Assembly (NCBI GenBank): GCA_014338405.1
Contig: JTDE01000748.1
Location: forward strand, 97,492-161,491
DNA from: Paragonimus skrjabini miyazakii
Taxonomy: Eukaryota > Platyhelminthes > Trematoda > Plagiorchiida > Troglotrematidae
Direction: 5' to 3'
DNA: 64,000 bases
Position 1 is the stretch's first letter; every line of letters starts with the position of its first letter. The translations under genes and the position numbers were made by a program. The notes beneath the pieces are model-generated. The model had not been told where the DNA came from. It made no database searches and saw nothing but the letters and a program-made list of their open reading frames with translations. This document shows, one piece after another, positions 24,901 to 37,329 of the stretch.

Positions 24901-27289
24901 TGAGGAACTAATGTAGAAATTCATTGCCATTAATCGTGTGGAAGCAGTCAATTTATAGCAATTATTTCGGAATAAACTATTAATTTGGTAGTGATTTTTT
25001 TCTCAACTTCGAAATTAGATGTAGGTGTGCTTAATAAGTGATGCTGACTAGTTTGGTGCATAGTTATATTCGACAATACAAGGTACACACGATGGATATA
25101 AGCGGACAATGGCATACGCGTAGGTATCTTATATTAAATTGAATTAAGCATCCGTTAATAATTCTTTTCGTGTTACTGGTTATTGCAAGCAAAGTACCTG
25201 TTTGATTTATCAGTGTCTGGCTCTAAACCAGCAGTGCGTATACTGTATCCTCATCAAGTGGCTAGATTCTACCACTCGAACGACGATAAACGGTCAAGGA
25301 TTCGGTAAAATCGGAATTTGTCTCAACATGATATTGATCGGTTTTCAAAGAAAGGAATAAATATCTCGTACAATGTGATTAGCTCATATGTCGACCTTCA
25401 CTTCCTAGGATAAACACTGAAAGACTCGTCAACGCCGGTCCCAATGAAACACACTGAAATTTAATCAGATCTCATGTAAAGCGGATTGTTCACAGACAGG
25501 TCCTTTGCCAGAACTCTGCAGTCATTGTAGACAGGTGTCTGCATGCTTGACTCGAAAAGCGACCAAAACATCGAATTGATACCGATGATACAACGAATTA
25601 CTAGTGCAAACGTGGAGTGATATCTCTACAATAGCTAAGCGGACGATATTTTCGCTATCTGTGAATCATGCAACAGAAATGAATTTATTCATATAAATCT
25701 CAACAATCTGCACTCATTACTAGGTTTAATACAGGAATACGGCAGATAAGTCAGTGGTCAGAAGTGGGTGTCATGTTTATCAGAGAGTAAGTGAACCCTA
25801 AAAGTAAGCTTAGCTAACGAAAAATGCAAACTGGTCGGTTCCATTAGTTCGGAGGTGTTGCACAAAGCATAGAAGCATAGAACAGAAAGTCATTCAAAAG
25901 CAGATACTACATACCCTTTACCCACAAGCATTTCAAATTAATTGTACCTCATTCAGTCATCCAGACAGTATTATGCAAACCAGTGCGAATATTTCAACCC
26001 TTGAAGAGTGATAATATAGCTATCTTATCTAGACAACAGTCGTACATACGCATATGCTATGCACAATTCAGATGGCACCGTTTTAAAATCTACGAACCCA
26101 ACGAATCCAATTGAGTTAATGATAGCTTATCCATAGTAAGTGTCTGCCATGATTTTGTGTTATAGTGTAAGAAATTGTGCGTACGTGCAGGTTACGATAC
26201 ATAGGTTGTGCAATGGGGGCACTGCGGAATCTCGGAACATATCACGAAACAGCTACTGTTTGTCAAAAGTAGAACGGCTAACATGTCTAAAACAAACAAT
26301 TAGCCTCAACTAAGCCACAATGTAGATTGGATGAAGACTTTCTTTGTGAATATACNNNNNNNNNNNNNNNNNNNNNNNNNNNNNNNNNNNNNNNNNNNNN
26401 NNNNNNNNNNNNNNNNNNNNNNNNNNNNNNNNNNNNNNNNNNNNNNNNNNNNNNNTGAGATGTCATTCTTGTGCTCACTAGAAAACATATGATAGTACAC
26501 CTTTGCGTAGTCCTGGCAATTATGTTGCTATATAATTCGATACTAACAAGGTGAACTGGGCCCATTATATACAACCTGTTCGTTTATTATATGATCTGAG
26601 CTCAGGTTATTCAATGAATTTTGTCAGAATACAGAGCAAACACGTTATGAGTCTTCCTATGCGTAGTAACAAGATGATCGGATTGGCAATGAACCAATGT
26701 ATGCCATCTGAATTGAATATAACAAAGTGGACTGCGGAAACCGAAATTGAATAATGACCGGGCGACTCTCTGGTTCAGACAGTGTGTTCTTACAGACTAC
26801 TCAGGTGCTCGTGAATAAACTTATTACGGATCCTGTAACTCGTGCACCGTTAGGATATTCTAGTTAGGTCGTTCTTGGGAACGAGCCCCATTAAGCCCTT
26901 TTGAACAAAATTATCAAGAATCACAATATTAATTCATCTCGCAAACCAGTTGGTCGCAAGGTTTTAAGCAATAGAGAAACAAAAAACCAGGAAGTAAATA
27001 ATTGAGTGTACCACGATAAACTTATGGTGATTTTTTCCATGAGTGTAACAGGTCGACCAGTGTTGTCAAGTTTTTAATTTCAAATTCGTTGCTTTTCTCT
27101 TCATGCTAGTCGCATGTTTATGGCTTACTACATTTGACCAGTGGAGAAACTCACGTAATCCAAAGGTTACCGAAAAACTAATTGGAAAAACTAATAGAAA
27201 AAAGTGATGGAAGAAAGTAGTTATCAGTGATTGTTTGTGAAGATCAATAAGTAAAGATGAAATTAACATCAAGCACAATAATTGGTAGC
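18951..27289. other. No gene recognised (contains assembly gap)
   Basis: No recognisable gene or repeat family. The longest ORF is 23542-23916 (+, 124 codons). It holds aromatic-rich hydrophobic runs (EWVPGFQICVPVAV, LTWYNDWVVV) but no named domain, and there is no convincing splice context to judge it as an exon. Other ORFs are short and overlap in several frames. Confidence 0.45.
26356..26455. other. Assembly gap, 100 N
   Basis: A run of exactly 100 N, the usual placeholder for a gap of unknown size. Distances measured across it are not reliable. Confidence 0.97.
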
Positions 27290-27480
27290 ATCCTGATCCA
27301 GTTAAATAGGTCAGAAGGCCAATGAGTTTGAATCGAGTTAACGCTTACCAAGAATGCGCGTTCTTCACATGACTCGGATTTGAACTCCATCCCACCTTCT
27401 TGTGTGGCAATCATGTTAGCCCCCACAGCACTTACCTCACCTTAAACACGATCAAATTATCCTCAAGAAAGGGATACCCT
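27290..27480 (-). repeat. Old copy of the hammerhead-repeat head (tRNA-like part)
   Basis: The minus strand keeps a B-box-like GGAGTTCAAATCC (27388-27376) and an A-box-like region near 27432-27422. Flanking blocks (plus strand GCAATCATGTTAGC, TTACCTCACCTTA, CGATCAAATTATC) line up with 4764-4820. No ribozyme core remains. It is the most diverged copy called here. Confidence 0.55.
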
Positions 27481-29451
27481 TTCATGAAAAGTACAGTCGA
27501 AATCCAGACGGTTCATAACCCTGATAGGTCAAACTTCAGCATTTCACAATCCTTGAAAGTGGGTCTTGAAAAATCAGGTTCATGAAAATTTTACTAGTGT
27601 ATTATCAGCAATAGCGCGAAGTCCATGACGGTTCGATTTTCAAGACCGTCAACAATGGAAAATGGTTTTTTCTATCAGTTATCTTCTACTCCTTTTGGGT
27701 CACGACTCACTGCCTACCATGCATCATTATGAGTGACAAAGCATACCCATCTTGTACCATGCATACGATTGAACCAGTTATCAGTTCGTGATCACATACT
27801 CCATGGTCACGATCATTTTCGAGATTTGTCAGCTGTTATAATGATCTGGAAGGACCTAGTGATCTGTTAGAGCCTTATACTGTCAAGATTTCGAGTTTCT
27901 GGAATCATAAGCAGCATTTATTTTGAATATCGGGTGTTTGACTGTAAGAATTTTGCCGCATAACCAACTAAAAGCCCGGCAACCAACACTTATGAGTCAC
28001 TGTGATACTGACCAATCATCTGATAAGGGTATACAGTAACTGTCCTACCACCTGTTAATCATTAAGGCCCGTAAATTCCCAGTCACGTTAAACTCATAGA
28101 TTTCGCTGCTGTTGGTGCTGTTGCTCATTTTAGGTAAACATCAGCCTCAGCTACCTGAAAGTTTATGTCACTGGTCCAAGTATGCATGAGGTGTCGCACT
28201 GATGAGAAGAATTCATCCATGTCAATTGGTTAGCGCTACATGGTTATGTGTAACCCGACACTTTGCGCCTTGCACATGGTGCGGAATAATTGACAGCTTG
28301 CCTTCTTAGGTAACCAAACTGAGCAGCTGATTTGAACTTCAGTGAACTTGTAACTTAGCAGTTCGCTCGTTCTCACTCAGAAAGTTCTGTTGGAGTTACA
28401 CTTACTTCTGAATTAGTTTCATATTGATTTCTGACAAACTGATCTCATATTTCCCACTCGTTTTAGCACATCAGCGTACAGTCCGTTCATATGTGCACAA
28501 AATTTACATGAACAGAATGCCTGAACTTTACTACACTTCCAGAGTGTAAGTTACGGTGTTCTTATGTCCAAGCTACACAAGTTAACTGAAGAATTGCCAT
28601 GGTCATGACTATTGGATTATGTTGAGTTCCTCCGATTGGACTCCTGTGCTCAATGTTTATGGGTGAGTTCAGTTGCAACAAAACAACTCGTTTTCACCTA
28701 ATAAACGGAACTGCTTACTACAAAGCTTTGCAACACAGTATTTTTTAAATCAACAATTACGGTTTTACCACTGTCCATAGAGGGAAAAGCTGAAATTTCG
28801 AGAATGTTTGTTCTATGCGACTCAAAAGGTATTTTATGTAGTTCATCCATCTTTCAATCGTTGGCTTATTTTGTTGACTTGGTACCAAAAGCACATCAAC
28901 CAGCGCAACGGCATATAAATACCGTCACAGATAAAAATTTCACAATACTCGATACATAGTTCACGATGGTTTTGTCATGGTCAACAATTCGTCGCATAGG
29001 ACAAACTTTTTCAGCTATCCATCATGTGTGAAGTAAAAGCAAATGTGTCACCGGATAAATTTTTAACAAGCAAGTAGAATTACGTACGATGTACTCTGCG
29101 AAGACATTTCGACCGATCTCTTCGGTTACTGTGGTCAATTAACATACATCAAGTTAAATAAGCGTAAAATAAGAATCAGTCATCAGCTGCAATAGAAATA
29201 GCACACAGAACCACTCACGTTAGAATGGGCCATCATTAGTTAAAAACAAACAAACAAAATTCACATTTCAAACAGGTCGAGTAAGAAACTAACAATACAG
29301 ACAATATCGGTCTTACAGTATGGCACGCGGAAATAAACTTAAGTAAAAGGTACAACCAAAACATTCAAATAATAACAACACTTAACGAATAATATAGACT
29401 CATGATTACAAACTCTTCACACCATGGTAGTGATAGGTTAACTACCATTTG
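27481..29451. other. No gene recognised
   Basis: Short ORFs only and no recognisable repeat. It lies just downstream of the 3' end of the PLE at 29452-31337 and may include its 3' untranslated part. Confidence 0.45.
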
Positions 29452-29919
29452 CTACTGTACATAAAGTGAAGGTTTGTAACGGTGTATCGCAACGGCCTCA
29501 GTAAATAGTGAAGTATGTTTACTGACTGGGTGATACAACACACGAAAAGCCTTCTCAATTTGAACTACGTGTCCCGTTTCTTCCAAATGTCGTGTGATAG
29601 AAGACTGGGTGGCGCCGGTTTTGTTGATCGCTAGCCATTTGGGAATGTGCTCCGAAACACGTGTCCAAAGTGTTCTCACCGTTCGGTCAATGTACTTGGC
29701 TCCACGAGTACAAGTGAATCCATAAATAATGTTTGATGTGGTGAGTGAGTTGCTTGGGTCTTTCCTCGGTGTGCAGGGCAGCCGTGTCGTCTGGTTGATC
29801 AGTCTTAATTCTGCCGCGTTGTACGCAGCTCTGAGGGCACACTTTAGTCTAAGTTGGATGAGGATGATTACATCCTCACTCTTGGATGGCAGTGTTATAT
29901 ACACGGGTTTGCGGGACAC
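29452..29919 (-). pseudogene. GIY-YIG endonuclease domain of PLE copy 2
   Basis: 155-codon open frame, the C-terminal domain of the PLE polyprotein. Near residue 65 it has NIIYGFTC, matching the GIY strand, followed by KYIDRTVRTLWTRVSEH, matching YIG..xR...R..EH; the G of YIG is replaced by D. The end (FTEAVAIHRYKPSLYVQ) contains the conserved glutamate region of PLE endonucleases. It would nick DNA to prime reverse transcription. It is separated from the RT by a stop at about 29920. The domain is largely intact, but cut off from its RT and with the YIG change it is probably not functional. Confidence 0.85.
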
Positions 29920-29922
29920 TGT

Positions 29923-30579
29923 TTATGATACTGACCGTTTCAACATTTCTCTAGTGTATTTCGAGATAAGACGCGCGAGGTATCCGTTGTGCACCAGCGT
30001 TTGGTGGATAAAAGCTGATTCCACCTCGATCCTCTTGGGTGGGCAAATTCTGTGAACCCTACTGAAGAGGGTTCGAACGAGACCACGTTTGAGTGATATT
30101 GGTGCGAAACTTTTGGAATGAATATACTGCCCCGTCCAGATGGGCTTCCGATACACTCTTCTCGTGATGGATTCATCATCGTTCACATACATGTCTACAT
30201 CTAAGCAGGAAGGTTTGTTCTCCTGAACCTCTGTGGTGAAAGTAATGTTCGGGTGTAGACTACCCAGCTGTGCATAGAGTTGGTCAACATGGTCTCGTGA
30301 GTCACACACACAATGTATCTCGTCAATAAATCGTTTATATTGCGTTGTAGAGTGAGCAGCTGTTGCTGCTTGTCTTTCTAAATATGCCATAAAAATATCA
30401 CCTAGTACCGGCCCCAGTGGACTTCTTATCACTACCCCATCAATTTGTCGATGAAATTTACCATTGAATAAGAACTGAATATTCATGGTACACAGGTACA
30501 AGAGCTTACAAATTTCAAACAAAGATAGTGTGAGCAATATGTTATGCTCTGCTGCAAAGTCAAGAAAAATCGATATCAC
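29923..30579 (-). pseudogene. Reverse transcriptase palm/thumb of PLE copy 2
   Basis: 218-codon open frame. In order: NVPLTK region just before the start, LLYLCTMNIQFLFNGK and HRQIDGVVIRSPLGPVLGDIFM (finger/palm motifs, residues about 27-66), the catalytic strand RFIDEIHCV (about residue 83; family form YVDDTF, so the second aspartate is glutamate), NITFTTEV...CLDVDMYV, and the thumb with RRVYRKPIWTGQY and NGYLARLISKY. It copies RNA into DNA in intact elements. The D-to-E change plus the upstream frameshift (2-base loss in the SLFTNV block near 30600) argue against activity. The annotated ATG is only the first one after the frameshift, not a real start. Confidence 0.88.
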
Positions 30580-30891
30580 TTTAGTTAGCGGAACATTTGT
30601 AAAGTGATTTTACATCAAAAGATACCATTATCTTGTCCTTTATTTTGAGATCTCTTATGGAATCAACAAATGAAAATGAGTCTTTCATACTATGTTCAGC
30701 AATCATTTTGCGTAGTGGTTCCAGTAACCGGACGAGCCACTGAGCCAGTTTTTGGTACGGGAGTTGACCATCGATAGTATGGGTCTTAAAGGTATGCCCG
30801 GTTTGTGAGTTTTCGATTAGCCATAAATTTTCGGTATGTGGGATCCTTTGGTTGAGAGTTCACAGTAGGTTTTCTGATCAATCAAACCGCT

Positions 30892-31337
30892 CTAGCTTAG
30901 GTTCCGGAGACAGTCGGTGATTTCTTTTTCAACAGACATGGTGAAGTCTTTCTGCTTAGCATCCAAGCGGAATTTTGAGCGATCTGCCAGAATTTGTGAT
31001 ACTTTAGCGATATAGTCAGATTTATTCAGCATGACTACATAGGAGCCCTTGTCTGGCGGTAAGATAATAATGCTCGGATCTTTCTTTAACTGTCTACTGG
31101 GATGTACATGCGCTCTACTCAACAGGCAATTTTGTGTGATTGGCATACGTCGGTATTGATGGGCCAAATCAACCAGCTTAACTTTGAGCCAACTAGCTGC
31201 GTCATTAGATGTGTGCTCTAACGTTTTCAGTTTATCATATAAATGCTCAAAGTGCGTCTCAATGTGGATATCAGAAATATTGAATTGTTGCGACCCGAAA
31301 AGACGCTTGACCTGCGAATTCGTCTATTGCGCAAACT
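30892..31337 (-). pseudogene. N-terminal segment of PLE copy 2
   Basis: Open from about 31337 to a stop at 30892. It contains LKKDPSIIILPPDKGSYVV and NKSDYIAKVSQILADRSKF, which are the conserved PLE N-terminal RT blocks (I.LP.DKG..VV, DY..K), preceded by a helical segment (IHIETHFEHLYDKL). After the stop the frame continues with a second stop inside the normally invariant G.PK.HK block. The true start codon was not identified. Confidence 0.82.
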
Positions 31338-32899
31338 CCCGTACAGGTCATGCCAAAAATTGGACCACAGACGCGTACACTCATTTTCACGGCAGACATG
31401 CATTCACATATATTGGGTGACAGTACGTTGTCATTCGCCATGGTGAAAATTCCCCCATAATGCGTACACACTACTCTGATAGTCTATTCTTGTCCGTCGT
31501 CTTCCTGGCGTTCTGAGCCCTTTTGTTCCTGAATGTCGCCTGTGAGTAGTATGCTACTCGTGAGTAGTATACTACTCACAGCGAAACTGCCCGTCATATA
31601 ACAGAATAGTGGAATGTAAACCCTTAGGCCTACTGAAAGTGCTTCCATTTCAGTTCTTTTCAGTTCTGTTCAAGTTCCCGATATAATGATCCAGATTATG
31701 AGTAAAGGATGATATAATATCCTCGTTGAAGATCGATAGTTGTAGCCTCGTACAGTGGGATTCTCTGGTTTTCTTTAGTACCGAACAGACGAAGAGCGCA
31801 AACTTAATGCGGCAGAATGGATTAAGACTGTCAGCCACGGAGGATAGCTGTTGGTGAGCTGAGCGTAATCGTGCTAAATCCAAATTGGCAGTTTGTAAGT
31901 AAGGTTCCGCAAGTCTCCTGAGGTTTCCGTAGTAGGTTTGAGTTTGTTTTTATGTTGAGTGTGTTTGATTTTGACTTCTGTTATCGACTTTGATTAGGTT
32001 ATCGTATATGATGCATATTTATATCTTGTATTTTTCAGTGGGCGTTGGTGTCGCTCTGATCGTGTGGTGCTAACTACCTGGACGTTTGCACTTCAACGGC
32101 GACATTCTTTGTACGCTTGGTGTCACCTATCCCATTTATTTCGAATGAAAAATATCTGAATTTCATTTACTATATGTTTATCTTGAAACATTGGATTTAT
32201 CCATGCTGACAGTTGTTTTCTTCTGCTTTAAAGATTACATAGTAAGAAGTCAAATCTGACCCAGATGTCCACTTTTGTAGATTCCAATACAATTGTGGAA
32301 TATTATAGAAAGATCTGAATTTCGTGATTTGCGTCTACAATTCACACAGTGCACCTAGTGCACACATGAGAATGTATTCAGAGTAGGGTACTCTTAAAAC
32401 AAAAGTTGTTGTCACTTCGTTATGACGAACAACTTAAGCCCTTTCGTAAAGTCTGTTACACATTAGCACGTTGTTTCAACACAATTTTTGTGTCACACGG
32501 TCTCCTGTAGAAAACTCGTGAAGCGTTAGAAGTATAACACCACCGAGCTGATAGTGCAGACAAACAGACCAGTTAAACGAAACTATCAGTTCCATTCATC
32601 TGTCATTATGCCTGCTAAACAACAGGATTTCGTCAAGACTTAAAGCATTGTGGATGTCACGTTTCAAAGAAAACTAACGCACATTTATCAATCAATCTAA
32701 CATATTGTGCATAACAGAAGTCAGAATTGATATACTGTACGCTGTGTATCTTGTGGTTATTTTGTTGCATCCTACAGCCACACACTACACTGTAGCGTTG
32801 TAAAATATGGATAGAAAGAAGACAGACAATGAAGTGTAGATGGGCAAAACTGCAAACACTAGTCCAAGGTTATGCTATACATATATAAAGTATAGTGGT
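31338..32899. other. Spacer between two PLE copies, no gene recognised
   Basis: Could hold the PLE 5' region. The 77-codon minus-strand ORF 31650-31883 might be a diverged PLE N-terminus, but I cannot support that. A striking hairpin lies at 31541-31580 (own entry). No hammerhead in PLE orientation was found here. Confidence 0.45.
31540..31580. repeat. Perfect palindrome in a longer hairpin
   Basis: GTGAGTAGTATACTACTCAC at 31560-31579 is a perfect 20-bp palindrome. It follows GTGAGTAGTATGCTACTC (31542-31559), so the whole stretch can also fold with CTGTGAGTAGTAT pairing to ATACTACTCACAG. The core resembles the GAGTAGT/ACTACTC ends of the hammerhead repeat tail. Confidence 0.9.
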
Positions 32900-33340
32900 A
32901 CCAGTACTACTACGGCAGAATGCTTTATGCACACACAGAGAAAGATACCAATTCTTGACTGCTACCAGTTTTAAAGTCCAAAACAGGCTCTGGTGCCTCG
33001 CATAGTAACTGACACGAAACGCTTTACCTAAATTGATATGGGATAACTGATCAGCAGAGGTCAAACGAATGATGATGTTGATTGTTTCTGATGTGTTGTT
33101 GAGTTGATATTCGATTGCGTCTTGTATCTACACCCAAGCTTCTTTCTGGCTCACGCCGGAATATGCTCATTGACGCGATAACGCAAGTGTTACTGTGCTC
33201 TGCAGACGCGCGTGATCACGCATCTCATTGTGAAGTAATGGATACAATGTTAGTTTGTCATACGACAACATCAGCGTTCCAAAAGATGAAGTCGATATCC
33301 AAGCTCTATGGGAAACCAAAACTGGTTGAACAGCGTTAAA
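32900..33340 (-). mobile_element. 3' end of a second PLE (GIY-YIG endonuclease tail), 5'-truncated
   Basis: Minus strand: HLRYRVNEHIPA aligns with the TLWTRVSEHIPKW block of PLE copy 2, and GKAFRVSYYARHQSLF...LVAVKNWYLSLCVHK (32930-33010 region) aligns with its EKAFRVLY...LFTEAVAIHRYKPSLYVQ end. Frameshifts and stops are present, and no RT lies farther upstream. Same family and orientation as 29452-31337, placed where the partial upstream copy of a tandem PLE pair would be. Confidence 0.75.
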
Positions 33341-36300
33341 AGTCTGTGAAAATGTTACTGAAGATAGTTTTTTGCCGAAATAATTTACTAAGCAAAAGTC
33401 AAAAACAGCAGACTGTACGACTTATTTTCCGATGAATTTTGGTGCATCTCAGCAAGTACACACCGTAATGTTGATGTTTATTTATCATACTCGGACAAGG
33501 TTGGTTGCTACTCTTAGATGGTAACGGTTCCTCTGTCAACAGAAGAACACGATCGTCAGTCGGAAACTGCAGTGTTAAGTGAACAGTTTCACTGCTCGTA
33601 CGCGCGTGCGTGAGATGTGTGTGGTCGTACATTTCTTTCCACTAATGATGTTTGACTCTGTTGTTGGAACATTTATTTTCAGTAGGATTCATAAAAACAT
33701 TTTTTTGGATCGTCACCTCTGAATAGCCATTGCAGAGAAACTTTCAATCTGTGAGTGAAGTTCCGTGGAAGTTGTTTGAAGTTGATATATATTCGTCTCC
33801 AAAGTGATCACTATTAGTCCCGCTTCTTTTGAATGCTATATAGCTGTGCTTCACTGCAATATATATTCGATACTACGTAACGAAGTGACCTAGAGAGAGA
33901 CATTCTTCAACATCAAAGCTTTGGCGTCCGTTATGAAGTCCTTTGCACTAATCGGATGTTTGTATACTTGAAGTAACCACTGAAGGCAATGATTCTTCAA
34001 ATACTAACTAGTAGAATCGGGTTTGAATATGCCTGTGTCCGAAGTAGATTATGCACTAATGTGTGCATCTTGCTTTTTCTCTTGTACAATAAGATTCATA
34101 CTGACGTCTACGTACAGTTTTTACCCTAACGTCATCCACATTGGTAACTGTATAAAAGCTGTTTAAGGTCAGGTCTGCTTACACTTCAAGCGTATACATA
34201 GCGATTGGATGTTACACGCCGAATTTAACTCGAAATGTCTGACAGGATCTGTGGTTATGCACACACATGTAACAAATGTACTTGGACCGATAATGTATAA
34301 ATTTATCTGATTAATAGATTATTTATAACAGTGATTCCCCGTGTGATGTTGCCCAATAATACTAACCTATCACGATATTTGCAAGCAGTCCTTCATGAGC
34401 TTACCACTTTTGTTATATCCATCAATGCATCAGAAATGACTGTGACAAAGTCATAACGACAGTTTGCATGTTTCTACACCAGTGATAAAATTTACTAAGG
34501 TATACTTCACAACTTCATCTTAGGACTTCAATTCAACATTTTGGTATGTTTCAGACAAGCTGTTCACCATCAGAAAACTGGCGTTTCTCCTTCTTCTTCT
34601 TCAAAACACTTCGATTCGGCAAGTAGGCTGAAGACTATGGTGCTTCAGCACACTTGTCTTGCTAGAGCCTCCAGCAGCTGAAAGTAGAATTCAGCTTCAG
34701 ACCACCAACTAGTTATTCAACTGGTAGTGGTCATGTTCTTGCTGAATATATGTGCATTTCTCTATTGCGTTCATAGTAACTGATGGCTTCGTACATTTTT
34801 AGCCGAAAATAGAGTTAAAGTTACCAGCGTGGAAAGTGGGCTGTCAAAATTTGATCCCTATTCGAAAAAGCCAATCCAACTAAACCACCAACCGGAAAGA
34901 CATCTCAGCACATTGACTGAATCTGGGTCGATAACTGGCTTGTAAAAAATAAGCTCATACATTCAAAAGACATGCTAAAACTGATTCCAGGCGTCCACTC
35001 TATCCAACGTTTACCTTTTTGTCCCGAGGTACAAAACTGTATTACTGATAAATCTGATGATGTTCAAATCATTCCAATCGTCGCTGGATTTGTCGTTTGT
35101 TCAGCTAGATCAACCCTTTTCTCTGGGTATAAGTCCACAAAAGAGTTTTCTGCAGCTACTGCCGGACATTTCTCGTCAAAACGCCAGCTAAGGCATTCCT
35201 CTTAAGTTTTCAGACCATATGGATATTCAGTAATTGAGTAGGCGATTGTCTTGTTCTGATGAAACTCTCGGATCTCCTTCTTCCCTAACCTGTAGCTGGA
35301 TATGATGTTCATCACGTGTGCACTATTTCTGCTCTGTGTTCTTTGTCAAGCCACTGCATGATAGTATGTTTGTTGAGAGGAGGTAGGATTCTTATTCATC
35401 GCTTGGGGGCGTTGTTTGTTGATTGATAGGCACATGATCAGCAAACAATATCACTCACATGACGTTCTTTGTATGTGTGGTTTTGCCGCCCCTGACTAAA
35501 TTCTTGCTATACTTGAGTCACAAATGTGAAAAACTCGTTATCACTTTCGTGTCTGTCAAGGATATTTTTGAAATAGTGTTTTTAATAGGGGTTCATCATT
35601 GCAGTACAGACAAACACTCGGTTCCTTCAGTGGGTCTGCGCCTAATAACCGACCTTAGTGACAAGGGGGTAACACACTGTTTCACTCCACTTGGTTCGTT
35701 GTAAGCAGTTAAGTTATGCTTGGGAACGATTATGTTAGTTACAATGAGTTATTAGGGTGTTCGTCATTATGAGCACATGGGCCAAAATGAAGAGACATTT
35801 CTGGACCATATAAATTTTGCCTTCTAACTTCTTTACCCTCACACAGGCAATCATCACATCTGTGCACAGCTGTATACTCTTCTTGAACTCGTGTCAATAA
35901 TCGACTGTCTGTTACTTAATGCTGCGAGTTTTAGTGTTAAAATTTAACTATATGGCCTAGAAAGTCGATATTTAGTAACTGCCAACAACGCGTAGGACAC
36001 CACAAACATAAGCATTTGTGGATGTTGAATTCATGTACTTGAAAAGCACATTTACGTCAACGGATAAATGGTTAACTTGAACAGCTTTTTTTTCTGTGAT
36101 AATACGTGTACAGCGAAAAATTCGAAACACCCACTGGTCCAGTTGCCGGAATCGGAGACAGAAATAAAGCCGTCACTCAACGGATCGACTTTAACCCTTA
36201 GTTTCATTGTACGTTCCATTCAATCAATACAACTATTATCACTTGCGTAGGCGGAGATCTACTGTGCTTTTGAGGCTTAAAATAATACACTGAGCAGACG

Positions 36301-36764
36301 TCATCACATGAGTGACTCACAGGTGACTCAAACAGCATGGCGTATATTCTGATGACAGCCTGTCTTGTTTCACGTGGGGACTCAACAGGGCATTGATGAG
36401 TGTGTGAATATTACGCAAAAACCTCGCTTGTACCACGATTGATAATAAGTCTTGTCAGCAATAGTGCTAATTATTGACAGTTCTGATCCCATAAAAATTA
36501 GTGATCTCTGAGCAACGTGAGTATTTTGAGGGCTTCACAGTGAAGGATGTACGTCTTACTTACTCCGTGTTCTTCCAGTCTATGTCAGAATTTCGTTTCA
36601 GCTAACCAGTATGTTCTGATACATACAACAATTTCGAAAACGAAGGCAGTTTAGTGATTCATTGCGAACTCTGTGATACGCATTATCATGTATTCAATAT
36701 GATAGTAATTAGTAATTTTACAGACAGTATAGCAGGCAAACCAATTATCCACTGGCTTAGCTTG
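33341..36764. other. No gene recognised
   Basis: Short ORFs (33399-33632 minus; 34972-35205 and 35459-35704 plus) without known motifs. An imperfect hairpin (GACCACCAAC...GTAGTGGTC) lies near 34699-34733. Confidence 0.45.
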
Positions 36765-37065
36765 TTTACCCAGAGGCAGGCGCGACGTGGACCGGAAATG
36801 TCACTTACTTCAGAGCGAAATGAGGCGTAGAATACAATCGTTATTAATGTAACGCAGTGTGTGGTTGTGTTGGCGTCATTTTGATCTTCGACCATTTAAG
36901 TTATGTACATGTCTTACTGGGTCATTGACTCATGTTTTTCGTATTGTCTCCTTCTGCGGAACTATTGCTGGAACCGTTACTTTAGAATGACGCTATCCTG
37001 CGGTGCCTTCAAATTGCAAACTGTCGATTCGTATGTATAACGGGTAATCGAAACCAGAACGTCTG
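36765..37065 (+). repeat. Diverged direct repeat, copy 1
   Basis: Matches 40075-40345 in the same orientation. Shared blocks include GTGTGTGGTTGTGTTGGCG vs GTGCTGCTGTGTTGTTGACG, and TACTGGGTCATTGACTCATG vs TACTAGGCCATTGGCTCATG, with GGAACTATTGCTGGAACC vs GGACTATTACTGAAACC. Identity by eye is about 70-75%. No coding motif, so probably an old non-autonomous repeat of unknown class. Confidence 0.65.
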
Positions 37066-37329
37066 TCTTGCCTATTACATTAATGATTGCCACAATACTA
37101 CGTGGCTTACATATCAACGAGTTAACCTCATTACTTTACACGTACTAAAACATTAATGCGGTAACCATGGCTCCTAGGGTTGCTGCGCCTTGGCATAATC
37201 GATTGCCTGGCAACGCGACTAAGTAAGTAGCCCCGATCCGCTAAAAACGGATGGTGGTTAGGTTAGAAGCTACATGCTTGACTGTAAATCTCTAAGTTCC
37301 AAGTCTATTAACTAGGTTTGTACGGATGC

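Larger units (their letters stand above)
29452..31337 (-). mobile_element. Penelope-like element, near-complete coding part (PLE copy 2)
   Basis: Best preserved PLE of the window. Minus-strand order: N-terminal RT segment (31337-30892), KTHKPGIPLRP segment with stops (about 30891-30760), frameshifted RT palm start (LPYQKLAQWL, then SFDVKSL; about 30760-30580), RT palm and thumb (30579-29923), GIY-YIG endonuclease (29919-29452). The order and motifs are those of Penelope-like retroelements. At least two in-frame stops and two frameshifts break it, so it cannot make a full protein. A same-family 3' end lies upstream in the same orientation (32900-33340), as in the usual partial-tandem layout of PLEs. 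Confidence 0.92.

Noticed and set aside
29729..30055. 108-codon plus-strand ORF
   Set aside because: Antisense shadow of the PLE RT and endonuclease.
31650..31883. 77-codon minus-strand ORF as the PLE N-terminus
   Set aside because: The position fits, but no conserved PLE residues could be pointed out.
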